64,000 bases of DNA from Ureibacillus xyleni (GCF_900217795.1 NZ_OBMQ01000006.1:124001-188000), one strand, 5' to 3'; positions 1-9,396 are shown, counted from the first letter of the stretch. Numbers and translations are program-made. The notes: generated from the sequence alone by a model not told the origin.

Positions 1-2
1 AT

Positions 3-1367
3 GTGGACGTTCTAAAAAGTTATTTAGAAGGAAATCCAAACATTGGGAAAGGCTTAACGGATTTTGTTGTTCAACTCTTTTCGTATTTGAACTATCAGCT
101 AAACGAATATGTCGGCAAAGAATATGAAATGGGTCAAGGATATTTCTGGGGATTGATGGAGTCAGAAAATGAGGGAGAAGCCACCGACATTTTAGCGGAT
201 ATTTTAAAATATAAAGTTCTTCCGCATTTAAAAGATGTTTTTCCCAATGAATATTATATTGAACTTTTTACTATGGAGAATTTAGATAAGCTATTTCACC
301 AAACTGATTTTGGCTATGAAATGTTGGATTTCTCCACGTTTTCTTCCGACGACATTATTAATTTAATGGCTTCTGCTTGTGGTAGCAGTTATAGAATCCA
401 TTCCGAAAATGCCCAAGAGGTTGAATGTACTACTTTTGAGGAATATCAGGAAAGCATTATAGCTGACCTTTATAAAAAGTTAAAACGCCATAAAAACGTT
501 ATTTTAACTGGTAGCAGTGGGACAGGTAAAAGCAGTTTGGTAAAAATTGTTATGAAGCAATTTGAAGAGACAAAAACGATGCACTGGCATTCCTCTACTG
601 CTTATGAGGATGTATTAGAGGGGATTTCAGCAAAAGTAGATTCTTCCGGGAATGTAGATTACGTATATAAATCTGGAAAATTGTTAGAATTAGCACATTT
701 AGTAACGAACGAAGATACATTAATGGTTATTGAAGGCCTAGATCGTAGTAATGCAGCTGAAAATTTTGGCGAGCTAATCACCTTACTTGAACCTGATAAA
801 AGAGAAAAAGTATCAATTAAAATGCATGATAGTGACCTAGTGCTACCAAAAAATATGCATCTAATCTGTACAATGAACCCTTTAAGTCTTGCGAAAAATA
901 AATTAGACAGTGCCTTAAAAAGAAGATTTGTCATTATTGATTTATATCCGGATTACGAACTACTAAGATTATGGTTTAGTATTGAGAAGAAAACAATCGA
1001 TGTGGAAACCTTAAATGACATTCAATCAAGAGAAGACTTACTTTCTTTAGCAATTGGTCTCTTAAAAGGTATCAACGAAAGAATCACCAATACATTAGGG
1101 CTTGATTACCAACTTGGCCATTCTGTTTTTTGGAATTTGAAAGATGAGAGAGATTTGTCTATAAATACAATCTTTCAAGTTTTCGATGCAATGATTTTAC
1201 CAACTCTTCAAGACTATATAAATGACGAGGAAGTTGCTCAAAGAATTTTAGGTGAAAGTTCACCATTAATTAAGACGAAAAATTATGGCTTTGAAATCTC
1301 CAGCTTTGCAAAATTAAGTCCTACCGAAAGAATCGAAACTTTAAAGGGGTTTTATGTGAATGATTAA
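3..1367 (+). CDS. McrB-like AAA+ NTPase, 5'-truncated by the window
   Basis: Motor subunit of a McrBC-type restriction system; in this family the AAA+ ring hydrolyses NTP (GTP in McrB) and drives the partner nuclease. Seen: Walker A GSSGTGKS (residues 170-177 of the visible part), Walker B-like MVIEGLDR (about 240-248), and a TMNPLS...LKRRF sensor/arginine block (about 290-310). The frame is open to the window edge and its first GTG has no ribosome site, so the true start lies upstream. Residues about 20-75 (YEMGQGYFW...VLPHL) resemble the post-AAA segment at about 345-405 (DYQLGHSVFW...ILPTL), so a first AAA module may lie outside the window (inference). It overlaps the McrC-like gene by 8 bases. 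Confidence 0.85.
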   Translation: MDVLKSYLEGNPNIGKGLTDFVVQLFSYLNYQLNEYVGKEYEMGQGYFWGLMESENEGEATDILADILKYKVLPHLKDVFPNEYYIELFTMENLDKLFHQTDFGYEMLDFSTFSSDDIINLMASACGSSYRIHSENAQEVECTTFEEYQESIIADLYKKLKRHKNVILTGSSGTGKSSLVKIVMKQFEETKTMHWHSSTAYEDVLEGISAKVDSSGNVDYVYKSGKLLELAHLVTNEDTLMVIEGLDRSNAAENFGELITLLEPDKREKVSIKMHDSDLVLPKNMHLICTMNPLSLAKNKLDSALKRRFVIIDLYPDYELLRLWFSIEKKTIDVETLNDIQSREDLLSLAIGLLKGINERITNTLGLDYQLGHSVFWNLKDERDLSINTIFQVFDAMILPTLQDYINDEEVAQRILGESSPLIKTKNYGFEISSFAKLSPTERIETLKGFYVND

Positions 1368-2646
1368 TTTTGACTTTGTTGAAAATCAGGAACATCCTCT
1401 AGAAGATGAGATTCTTAAATATAGTCGAGAAATCTTTGCGATAGGTAAAACAATAAAAAAGGAACTTGGGCTTCGGGTCAACCCGTTTAGCATTACAGAA
1501 GAATCCTTTAGAATTGATAGCATAGCAGGGAGTATTTCATTCGAAAATATCCATATTAACATTTGGCCTAAAAATTTCGGTGTGAATGGTGTAGATAGAA
1601 AAAATAATAGTGATTTAAAACGGCTTTATCGGAGAGTATTGGAAACCTCTGAACGTAATCGAAATAAAACACTATACATTAGCAAATATAAATCATCAAA
1701 TGACATGGACAGCGAATTTATTCATGCGATTGCGGAACAGTATATTGAAGAATTAAATAAAGCTTTAAAGCATGTTAAAATCACCACTTATGAAACGGTT
1801 GTAGAAAAAAGGAGAAATATTCGTGGTCAAATATTAGTTCAAAAAGAACTGCAAAATCCTATTTTGGAGCCGAACATTTGGTGTAAATATAAAAAACTTA
1901 AAGAAGATAACGATAGCAATCGGTTATTGTTATGGGGATGCAACTACCTATTAACGCATGTTAACGATGGGAAGATCAAAAGCGACCTTAGAAAATTGAT
2001 GCAACAATTTCATGACGTAAATGTTGATTTATTAGATGCTAATTTTGTTCAAAGACTAACTGTCCCAAGGCAATTTAGGGTGTATACAAACTGCTTGAAA
2101 ATTGCTAGGAGATTGTTTTTAAATAATTATAATCGTAGTGAAATTCACAGTAATGGTGGGAAAATACTAGGATTTATTATTAATATGGAAAAAGCCTTTG
2201 AAAATATTGTTTGTTATTATGTAGAGGCAGCAGCAAGATCACTCGGTATCCATCATAGAGCGCAATCAGAACACCAATTAGCAACCTCCTCAACAGGTGG
2301 GAGTTATTTTGTTCGTCCAGATGATTTCGTTTCTACGGATAAAGGAACAGTCATTATCGATGCAAAATATAAACTACAACTTGAATCAAATTATTTTAAA
2401 TCAAAACCAACGAGAGAAGATTTTTACCAGGTACTGGCGACTTGTATTGCCTATAAAACCCATGAAGCGATTTTAATCTATCCAGAAATCGTTCAGGCAA
2501 ACAGGTCAGAACATTCTTGGCAAGTAGAAAATCCCATTAACGGGGTAAAGGTGAAAATCTCATCAAGGCAAATCGACATACTCGCGCGGAAAGAAATTTT
2601 GGAAAAACGGTTAATTGAAATATTGCAGGAAACAAGTTGCGTTTAG
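1360..2646 (+). CDS. mcrC: McrC-like restriction endonuclease subunit
   Basis: Nuclease partner of the preceding AAA+ protein. The N-terminal half carries the all-beta McrC-like region, and the C-terminal half has a PD-(D/E)XK-type site: PDDFV near residue 319, followed by IIDAKYK near 331-337, where D-x-K are the expected metal-binding and catalytic residues. 428 residues is a normal McrC length. The ATG lies 10 bases after AAAGGGG, and its first codons overlap the end of the motor gene, so the two are translationally coupled. Known for the family: McrC binds the McrB ring and cuts DNA. Whether the target is methylated DNA (type IV) or unmethylated DNA (LlaJI-like, given the methyltransferase next door) cannot be read from the sequence. 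Confidence 0.85.
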   Translation: MINFDFVENQEHPLEDEILKYSREIFAIGKTIKKELGLRVNPFSITEESFRIDSIAGSISFENIHINIWPKNFGVNGVDRKNNSDLKRLYRRVLETSERNRNKTLYISKYKSSNDMDSEFIHAIAEQYIEELNKALKHVKITTYETVVEKRRNIRGQILVQKELQNPILEPNIWCKYKKLKEDNDSNRLLLWGCNYLLTHVNDGKIKSDLRKLMQQFHDVNVDLLDANFVQRLTVPRQFRVYTNCLKIARRLFLNNYNRSEIHSNGGKILGFIINMEKAFENIVCYYVEAAARSLGIHHRAQSEHQLATSSTGGSYFVRPDDFVSTDKGTVIIDAKYKLQLESNYFKSKPTREDFYQVLATCIAYKTHEAILIYPEIVQANRSEHSWQVENPINGVKVKISSRQIDILARKEILEKRLIEILQETSCV

Positions 2647-2659
2647 TGAAGGTGGGAAT

Positions 2660-4093
2660 ATGTCAAATATACAATTTTTATTAAGTGAAGCAGAGTTAGA
2701 GAAGGCATTATTTTTGCCAATCGATGAAATAAATAAGCACATAATCGATGAAACAATGACAGAACATTGGATTAATGGGCAAAGGTTTTTTGATTCAAGA
2801 GAAATCAACGAAAAAATTAAAAAGAGCAAAAAGAATTATGATTTTGTAAAAGTGAATGTGAATAATCCTCCAAATGAGCAACAACGAACAATTCAGCAAA
2901 ACAATTTCAACGTCATCGATTTATTTTGCGGAGCAGGGGGAAGTAGTACAGGGTTTAAACTTGCGGGCTTTAACTTAATCGGTGCACTGGATTTTAACGA
3001 AAAAGCAGCGGCCACACATAAGCTTAACTTTCCACAATGTCATACAGTTGTGAATGATATAACGCAACTTTCTCCAAGTGAGTTTAATGATATCATCGGA
3101 AATCAAACAGTGGATGTTTTAATTGGTAGTCCTCCATGTCAAACGTTTTCCTCATTAAGTCAGGGGAAAATCAAATCCCTTGGAAAAGACATTAAAAAAG
3201 ATATCCGGAATTATTACTATAAAAATTACTTAGACTATTTATCATTTTTCAAACCGAAAATGTTTTTAATGGAAAATGTCCCAGGGTTTCAAACGAAATT
3301 TGAGGGAATGATCTTCAATGATTTTTTAGATTATTTAAGTGAGCATCTACCGGAATATACAATAACGTATAAAGTGTTAGACGCAGTGAACTATGGTGTG
3401 CCACAAAATCGCAAAAGACTTTTTGTTTGTGGATATTTAGATGGATATCACTTCGAATTTCCTGAGAGTAATACGGAGCTGCTTGAAGAGAAAGAGGATT
3501 TTGTATCAGTAGAGAATGCCTTATTAGATTTACCAGACATTACGGATGATTGGCGACTTGATCACTTACCATATTCAAAATACGAAAACCTAACGAAATA
3601 CCAACGATTTATTCGAGGAAATAGCACATGGGTAAGAAATAACATTTGTAGAGTATCGAACAACGAAGCAAAACAAATGTTTAATTATCTGAAGCCGGGA
3701 CAAAAGTATATGGAACTAGATGACACGACTAAAGAAAAAATATCACTATTTGATACGTTTAGTTCATCCGTTATCCAAACCCGCTGCAGACGGTTGCCAT
3801 TAGCGGAAGCTTCATGGACCGTAATTGCCCATATTGGAATGGATGGTTACGAATATATCCATCCAACAGAGTGTAGAACCCTTTCGGTAAGGGAAGCAGC
3901 AAGACTACAATCTTTCCCGGACGATTTTGTTTTTGTCGGGAACATGAGGGAACAATACGTCCAAATCGGAAATGCGGTCCCCCCATTACTCAGTTACGCT
4001 TTAGCTAAGGAAATCGAAAACGCCCTAACAAATCCAACGCCCAAACCTCTACATAAACGCGAAATTCAAGAGAAGTTAGATTTGGTTTTCTAA
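2660..4093 (+). CDS. dcm: DNA (cytosine-5-)-methyltransferase
   Basis: Transfers a methyl group from S-adenosylmethionine to C5 of cytosine in a specific DNA site. All core motifs are visible: I DLFCGAGGS (about 86-95), IV GSPPCQTFSS with catalytic Cys160, VI MENVPGF (about 203), VIII QNRKRLF (about 248) and X QIGNAVPP (about 434). The target-recognition region lies between VIII and IX. ATG 2660 is chosen because GAAGGTGGG stands just upstream; an earlier in-frame ATG at 2615 lies inside the McrC-like gene without such a site. It has an unusual N-terminal extension of about 80 residues before motif I. It is probably the protective half of the restriction module upstream. The recognition sequence is not predictable here. 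Confidence 0.95.
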   Translation: MSNIQFLLSEAELEKALFLPIDEINKHIIDETMTEHWINGQRFFDSREINEKIKKSKKNYDFVKVNVNNPPNEQQRTIQQNNFNVIDLFCGAGGSSTGFKLAGFNLIGALDFNEKAAATHKLNFPQCHTVVNDITQLSPSEFNDIIGNQTVDVLIGSPPCQTFSSLSQGKIKSLGKDIKKDIRNYYYKNYLDYLSFFKPKMFLMENVPGFQTKFEGMIFNDFLDYLSEHLPEYTITYKVLDAVNYGVPQNRKRLFVCGYLDGYHFEFPESNTELLEEKEDFVSVENALLDLPDITDDWRLDHLPYSKYENLTKYQRFIRGNSTWVRNNICRVSNNEAKQMFNYLKPGQKYMELDDTTKEKISLFDTFSSSVIQTRCRRLPLAEASWTVIAHIGMDGYEYIHPTECRTLSVREAARLQSFPDDFVFVGNMREQYVQIGNAVPPLLSYALAKEIENALTNPTPKPLHKREIQEKLDLVF

Positions 4094-4107
4094 CTAAGGG
4101 AATAACT

Positions 4108-4143
4108 AGGCTTGGCTCCTTATATAAAGGGCCGAGCCTTTTC
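4108..4143 (+). terminator. Intrinsic terminator after the methyltransferase
   Basis: AGGCTTGGC and GCCGAGCCT form a near-perfect stem separated by a short loop and followed by TTTT. It ends the first restriction operon before the small unknown gene. Confidence 0.75.
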
Positions 4144-4332
4144 TAATATTAATGTGACATGATGAAATTGGATGGGTTAAATAAAAGCGATAAGTTCAAA
4201 AACATTATTTAAGTGCAATAAAGTGCTCGATTTCGAATTGACTCTAAATATTAATGTTTAAAATTTCTTGATGATGACAATTATCCATATAAAATGCATC
4301 TAATTATTGTTCTTTAAAGGAGTTTGAGTATA

Positions 4333-4650
4333 TTGGATTTGGAGGAAATGATTTTAGAGTTTAAAAAAATTAGATTGCAAAAAGGTCTCCATAAACTATT
4401 AAACAAAGTAATAAAGATAGAAGAGATTACTGAAGATTATGTAGGCTTTGAACATGGCTTAGCTCAAGAGGAAATACCAAATTATGTATTAGGAGTATTA
4501 GCTGATCCTATTATGGAGAGTTCTGTTGTATATAAAGATGATAATGGTGATTACTATGAACTTTGTCATTTATATTATTGTGGACCAGAACCTTATGAAA
4601 TCTGGATGAAAAATGGGGATGTTATTAAAAATCCAATAAATGTTTTATAG
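4333..4650 (+). CDS. Small hypothetical protein inside the restriction island
   Basis: I do not recognise this family. It is about 105 residues, acidic, without membrane segments, with an aromatic C-terminal part (YYELCHLYYCGPEPYEIW). TTG 4333 is preferred because AAAGGAG (4316-4322) ends 10 bases before it. TTG 4324 would be too close to that site, and ATG 4348 is 25 bases away with only an adjacent GGAGGA. It stands alone between the terminator of the methyltransferase and its own terminator, so it is probably a separate transcript. Position between two restriction modules suggests an accessory or immunity role, but nothing in the sequence shows it. Confidence 0.6.
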   Translation: MDLEEMILEFKKIRLQKGLHKLLNKVIKIEEITEDYVGFEHGLAQEEIPNYVLGVLADPIMESSVVYKDDNGDYYELCHLYYCGPEPYEIWMKNGDVIKNPINVL

Positions 4651-4652
4651 TG

Positions 4653-4694
4653 AAAAAGTGTAGATTAAGTTATTAACTAGTCCACACTTTTTTT
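4653..4694 (+). terminator. Intrinsic terminator after the small island gene
   Basis: AAAAAGTGT and ACACTTTTT arms form a hairpin around a loop of about 20 bases, ending in seven T. It lies directly after the stop codon of the small hypothetical gene. Confidence 0.65.
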
Positions 4695-4820
4695 GTAGTT
4701 AATTTAAATACTAATTATGTATAAATCTCCATAAAATACAAACTGATAAAGGTTATAATGAACTTTAGGAGAACTGTTTAATAAATATGGAAGTTTGAAT
4801 TTTTTTCTGAGGTGAAAATA

Positions 4821-6347
4821 ATGGCATACACAAATCAAGCAGCTTCAGTGAATAGAGATATCCTTATCTCCAAATTAAAGTTAGAAGAAAAGTCTAAAAA
4901 CTCAATTATATTCGAAAATAATAAATACTTTGTGATATCCCCAACAATGCAAAACAACAATGACCGATTTGACATAATTTTAAATAACATTGAAATTGCA
5001 AGAGAATCTAAAAAGAAGAAACTAATAATTGTTAGATACAAGTCTATCTTATTGCTTGGAAATTTAGTTGAATTTTTGGATAAAATGACTCCTGAAGAAC
5101 AATTATATCCCCATAAAAAAACGTACAAGTGGCAATATACCATAAAAAGGGATGACCAAGGATATTTTATTCGATTACAAGGGCTACCTGATAGCAAGTT
5201 TTTGCTAAAGGAAGTAAACGAAGCTGAACTATTATCTTACTTTAATGAAATAAAGGATAAGGAGAATGTTAACGATAGTAAGGGTGAATCAGATACATAC
5301 TTAGATTTAAATTCACTGGATTTAATTAAACACATCGCTAACTATATACAATCTAGGGGTTTCTCTTATTCATTACAACAGATCCAAAACCTGTACTTAT
5401 CACTGCGTTCTAAACCCTTTGTAATCATATCAGGTATTTCTGGTACTGGAAAAACAAAGATTGTACAGTTGTTTGCAGAAAGTATTGGGGCTACAGAAGA
5501 GAATAATCAGTTTAAGTTAATTCCAGTTCGGCCTGATTGGAGCGATAGTTCAGAGTTATTAGGATATACAGATATTAAAGGTGATTTTGTTAAAGGACCT
5601 TTAACAAAAATAGTAGAGCAAGCTCATGAAATGCCTAATATACCGTATTTTATCTTACTAGATGAAATGAATCTGGCTAGAGTTGAGTATTATTTTAGTG
5701 ATGTACTTAGTGTGATGGAAAGTCGAAATAAAGAAGTAGACCGTATTACTTCCTCTCAACTAATTGATATGGTAGATAAATCACTAACATTGCCAAATAA
5801 CTTGTATATTATCGGAACGGTGAATATGGATGAAACAACTTATCCTTTCAGTAAAAAGGTATTAGACCGTGCAAATACAATTGAATTTAATGATATTGAT
5901 TTAATGAATTTTGCATCAATGTCTTTAAACGATATTGTTGAGCCAATACATGTTTCTAATGATTCTATAAAAGCATCTTACATTCATTTAATAGATATTT
6001 TTCATGAACATGAACCACTTATTAGAAAAGTATCTGAAAAGCTTGTGAAAATTAATAAAATTTTAGAACCTATAAATGCTCAAGTTGGATACCGTGTACG
6101 CGACGAAATAGGTTTCTATTTGGCTCATAACTCAGAATCAGGCATGTTGTTTTCAGAAGAAGAAGCAATGGACTTCTGTATAATGCAAAAAATTTTACCT
6201 CGTGTTGGTGGAACAGAAAATGTTGTCCGTCAAATACTAAATGACTTACTAAATGAACTAGAGAGATATCCTAGAAGCCAAAACAAAGTGAAGGAAATGC
6301 TCAGGAGGTTAGATAGAGATGGATTCACTTCATTCTGGGTTTCTTAA
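4821..6347 (+). CDS. McrB-like AAA+ NTPase of a second restriction module
   Basis: A 508-residue AAA+ motor distinct from the first one. Residues 1-165 form an unrecognised N-terminal domain, probably for DNA or target recognition (inference from McrB architecture). The AAA+ domain shows Walker A GISGTGKT (205-212), Walker B with adjoining signature FILLDEMNLARVEYYFSD (about 276-293), and the GTVNMDETTYPFSKKVLDRA block (about 332-351), typical of the McrB-like proteins that pair with DUF2357 nucleases. ATG 4821 follows TGAGGTGA; GTG 4812 lies inside that ribosome site and is rejected. It overlaps the nuclease gene by 29 bases, indicating coupled translation and a stoichiometric complex. Confidence 0.88.
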   Translation: MAYTNQAASVNRDILISKLKLEEKSKNSIIFENNKYFVISPTMQNNNDRFDIILNNIEIARESKKKKLIIVRYKSILLLGNLVEFLDKMTPEEQLYPHKKTYKWQYTIKRDDQGYFIRLQGLPDSKFLLKEVNEAELLSYFNEIKDKENVNDSKGESDTYLDLNSLDLIKHIANYIQSRGFSYSLQQIQNLYLSLRSKPFVIISGISGTGKTKIVQLFAESIGATEENNQFKLIPVRPDWSDSSELLGYTDIKGDFVKGPLTKIVEQAHEMPNIPYFILLDEMNLARVEYYFSDVLSVMESRNKEVDRITSSQLIDMVDKSLTLPNNLYIIGTVNMDETTYPFSKKVLDRANTIEFNDIDLMNFASMSLNDIVEPIHVSNDSIKASYIHLIDIFHEHEPLIRKVSEKLVKINKILEPINAQVGYRVRDEIGFYLAHNSESGMLFSEEEAMDFCIMQKILPRVGGTENVVRQILNDLLNELERYPRSQNKVKEMLRRLDRDGFTSFWVS

Positions 6348-8715
6348 AGGGGTCCAGCTTCTAACAATTGAAACAGATGAGCTTATATTGGCTATTTCTG
6401 GGAATATAGATTTCCAAAGATATCATAATGATAGTTCTAAATCATTTATTAAAGATGAAAAAATGCACTTTACTTGTACTAATAACGCAAAGGTGAAGAT
6501 ATTTGATATTAAGACTAATCAACTTATAGAAAGTAATGGGCGATCTTTTTTACCACTCTTTTTTGAAAATGGAATGTATGAATTACAAGTTCAACCAGTA
6601 GGGGATAGGGAGATTCACTTTTGGCATGAATATGAAGGTTTCCGAAATTCGATTCATAAATTCTTAAACACCAATTCACTAACAGGTGTACTACATTTTC
6701 AAAATGAGGTTGGCTATAGTAACTTTGAAATCCGTGATGAAAATAATGAAACTCTTTTGTCCGTAGTAATTGAGATATATCCAACAAAGTTAAACTACAA
6801 AGATGATTACAAAGCATTATTAAAAGAAGTGAATGAAGAAATTTATAATTTGGCATATGCATTTATCAAACGCACTTATTTATTAGGTACAGATGAAGTT
6901 TATAACGAGCCTACTGGGGCAGAGTTTTACCGTCTACTCCAAAAACATTTTAATGAATATATAAAAGTAGTTAATTTTGTCGAACAAAAACCACATCTAG
7001 AATTACGAACAGTTTATGAAGAAGTTAGAGGAGATAGACTTAGAAAACAAGATAGCAAAGGGCGTGCATATTTAAGAAAAAATGCAAGTTTATTTATTGA
7101 AGTTGAAAATGGGATACCAATTAATGATATCCAAATGCTACCTAAAAAAGGGCTGTTAATCAAAAAAGAACATATAACAGACACACATGAAAATCGATAT
7201 GTGAAAATGACATTACAGCGTTTATATGCCAGAATAGAAGCTCTTTATGATGTAATTAAAAATGCAAAAATGAGGTTTAACGGGGAAGCAGATCAAGAGG
7301 TACTATTTATTCTAGATGATATGAAATCCAGGTTATCAAAGAAACTAAATAAACCTTTTTGGAGAAACATTGGGTTATTAGATCGTTCGATTATTAGTAT
7401 GGTATTGCAAATGGCTCCTGGTTACAGAGATGTCTATCAAATTTATGCTACCCTTTCTAAAGGTATTGTGTTAAGTGGCGAACTATATAAAATGTCTATA
7501 AAAGATATTGCAACATTATATGAATACTGGACCTTCTTACGTTTAGGGAAAATTTTACGTGAGGAATGTGAGCAATTATCACAAGATGTAATAAAAGTAG
7601 ATAGTAATGGGTTAGTAGTTAACTTGAACAAAGATAGTGGTGCTAGACTAGTTTTTAGAAATAAAAAAACAGGTGAGATTATTCACCTTCAATACCAATA
7701 CTCAACAAAAGGAAATATCACTGTAAATCAAAAACCAGACACTATGTTGAGTATTAAAAAACTGGGAAAAAACTATGAATATCAATATATCTTTGATGCT
7801 AAATACCGAATCAATTTTGGAGTGGAAAATAAAAACGGACCTGGACCAATGGAAGATGATATTAATACAATGCATCGTTATCGAGATGCAATTGTTGCTG
7901 AAAGTAATGGTATTTATGAACGTACTGCATTTGGAGCGTATGTATTATTTCCTTGGAATGAAATAGACCGTTATCAGGAACATGACCTATATAAAAGCAT
8001 TGAAAAGGTGAATATTGGTGGACTTCCGTTTTTGCCGAAAGCAACAGATTTAGTGGAGACAATCATCAATAATCTATTAAATAAGAGTGCAGAAGAATTA
8101 CAAAGAGATGGGATATTGCCAATAGGAACAAAAGAGTTTTTATATGAGTTGCAACAGGAGTTTGTCATGATTATTCCAATTGATAAACTAGATGAAATAA
8201 TTACTGCGAGGGCAATAAGTGTCCGTGAAGACCAACTACCAATTAGTTGGAATAACGCCAATAAAATTGCATTATGTACGTCCGAAAATATACTTGAAGA
8301 AGGACTCATTAAGGCAATTGAACGCAAAAATAATTATTTTGTCTTTCATGTGGAAGCTTGGGTTACGAGGTTAGATGGTATCAAAGTGGATTCTTATATT
8401 TTAAGTGAACCATTATTAGTGGAAGAATATTTATATGGTGATGCAAAATCTATACAAGAGCTTTTCTTAACCTCAAATGAGCAAAGGCAGTTTTGGTTAG
8501 CATTAAAAGCGATTGCTAATGTGGTTGAGATTAGATTGAATAGGGAAAACGTAACTCAGAATACATCTATCCATTCTTTTGTTATTCCTGAACATGAATT
8601 TATTTGGACTACGGGACAGTTAATTCATATACACGGAGATCGGAAAGAAGCAATAGATATAACCCTACTAAAAGAAAACCCCTATAAAGTAGTACATGAG
8701 CTAGTTTCTAAATAG
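6319..8715 (+). CDS. DUF2357-type McrC-like nuclease
   Basis: Large (798 residues) nuclease partner of the preceding AAA+ protein. The middle part contains a PD-(D/E)XK-like active site with YIFDAKYR near residues 489-497, the D-x-K pair preceded by an acidic/beta region. The rest matches my recollection of the DUF2357 restriction-endonuclease-like family, with a long N-terminal beta-rich part and a C-terminal tail after residue 600 that I cannot assign. ATG 6319 has CAGGAGGT nine bases upstream and lies within the motor gene. Together the pair should act as a second modification-sensing or foreign-DNA restriction module; no methyltransferase is attached to it, which fits a type IV-like mode (inference). 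Confidence 0.8.
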   Translation: MDSLHSGFLKGVQLLTIETDELILAISGNIDFQRYHNDSSKSFIKDEKMHFTCTNNAKVKIFDIKTNQLIESNGRSFLPLFFENGMYELQVQPVGDREIHFWHEYEGFRNSIHKFLNTNSLTGVLHFQNEVGYSNFEIRDENNETLLSVVIEIYPTKLNYKDDYKALLKEVNEEIYNLAYAFIKRTYLLGTDEVYNEPTGAEFYRLLQKHFNEYIKVVNFVEQKPHLELRTVYEEVRGDRLRKQDSKGRAYLRKNASLFIEVENGIPINDIQMLPKKGLLIKKEHITDTHENRYVKMTLQRLYARIEALYDVIKNAKMRFNGEADQEVLFILDDMKSRLSKKLNKPFWRNIGLLDRSIISMVLQMAPGYRDVYQIYATLSKGIVLSGELYKMSIKDIATLYEYWTFLRLGKILREECEQLSQDVIKVDSNGLVVNLNKDSGARLVFRNKKTGEIIHLQYQYSTKGNITVNQKPDTMLSIKKLGKNYEYQYIFDAKYRINFGVENKNGPGPMEDDINTMHRYRDAIVAESNGIYERTAFGAYVLFPWNEIDRYQEHDLYKSIEKVNIGGLPFLPKATDLVETIINNLLNKSAEELQRDGILPIGTKEFLYELQQEFVMIIPIDKLDEIITARAISVREDQLPISWNNANKIALCTSENILEEGLIKAIERKNNYFVFHVEAWVTRLDGIKVDSYILSEPLLVEEYLYGDAKSIQELFLTSNEQRQFWLALKAIANVVEIRLNRENVTQNTSIHSFVIPEHEFIWTTGQLIHIHGDRKEAIDITLLKENPYKVVHELVSK

Positions 8716-8728
8716 TTACTAGCTTTTT
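8699..8728 (+). terminator. Intrinsic terminator overlapping the DUF2357 gene end
   Basis: AGCTAGT (8699-8705) pairs with ACTAGCT (8718-8724), followed by TTTTT. The stop codon sits in the loop, so the last codons of the nuclease gene form one stem arm. It closes the restriction island. Confidence 0.55.
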
Positions 8729-8809
8729 CACAATTTTACACGTGCTAGAGAATACAAGTGTTATGTATAAATTTTAAAGCTCACACACTTAATTTATTAC
8801 AGCTTAGCT

Positions 8810-9283
8810 TCATCTTAGCTTATTTAATACCTTCACCCGGTACTTTTTGAATAGGAAAAACGTTATAAAGTAAATGAGGATTGAGGATATGATAATGTTT
8901 ACGAATGCACCTGATAGAAATAATAATCCACTCGAATGAGATTTGAAGAACCCTGCAAGCGTATGATCGATGGCTGTTTTGTATTCGACTTCATCTAGAG
9001 TATCCACCTTAGATTTTCTATCCAATAGAAAGCCCCCAACCATGTAATTTAATATGAAAAGAAGTGGCCAAATGGGAGTGCCTATCACACCGCCTACAAA
9101 AGCTGAAATGGTATTTGCTCTAGCTAGTTTAGCCAAACCAATAGAAAGCACAGGACCTAATCCAAACAGCGGAATCCAACTTGGAATAAAACCCATCGTC
9201 AAACCAAGAGCTACCTGGTGTGGACTAGATTTTAGCCGAAATATTCGTATGAGGTAATATTTAATTTTACGTGTAATTTTCAT
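8810..9283 (-). CDS. DUF2062 membrane protein
   Basis: A 157-residue membrane protein of the DUF2062 family. A basic N-terminus (MKITRKIKYYLIRIF) is followed by the family's characteristic SSPHQVALGLTMGFIPSWIPLFG segment and GGVIGTPIWPLLF, with further hydrophobic stretches near residues 60-85 and 125-150. The function of the family is not established. ATG 9283 is chosen because GAAGGGAAC lies upstream; an earlier in-frame ATG at 9310 adds nine residues without a comparable site. It lies downstream of pssA in the same direction but behind a terminator. Confidence 0.8.
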   Translation of the reverse strand: MKITRKIKYYLIRIFRLKSSPHQVALGLTMGFIPSWIPLFGLGPVLSIGLAKLARANTISAFVGGVIGTPIWPLLFILNYMVGGFLLDRKSKVDTLDEVEYKTAIDHTLAGFFKSHSSGLLFLSGAFVNIIISSILIYFITFFLFKKYRVKVLNKLR

Positions 9284-9354
9284 TAATTTGTTCCCTTCAA
9301 AATTTAACATGAAGAATCCAATGCAAGAATGGATACTTTCGGTATAAAAATAAA

Positions 9355-9378
9355 CTACAACTTAATGATAAGTTGTAG
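9355..9378 (-). terminator. Intrinsic terminator after pssA
   Basis: CTACAACTT and AAGTTGTAG form a perfect 9-bp stem with a 6-base loop. On the minus strand it is followed by TTTATTTTT. Confidence 0.8.
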
Positions 9379-9396
9379 CGTAGGAGAATGGAATGG

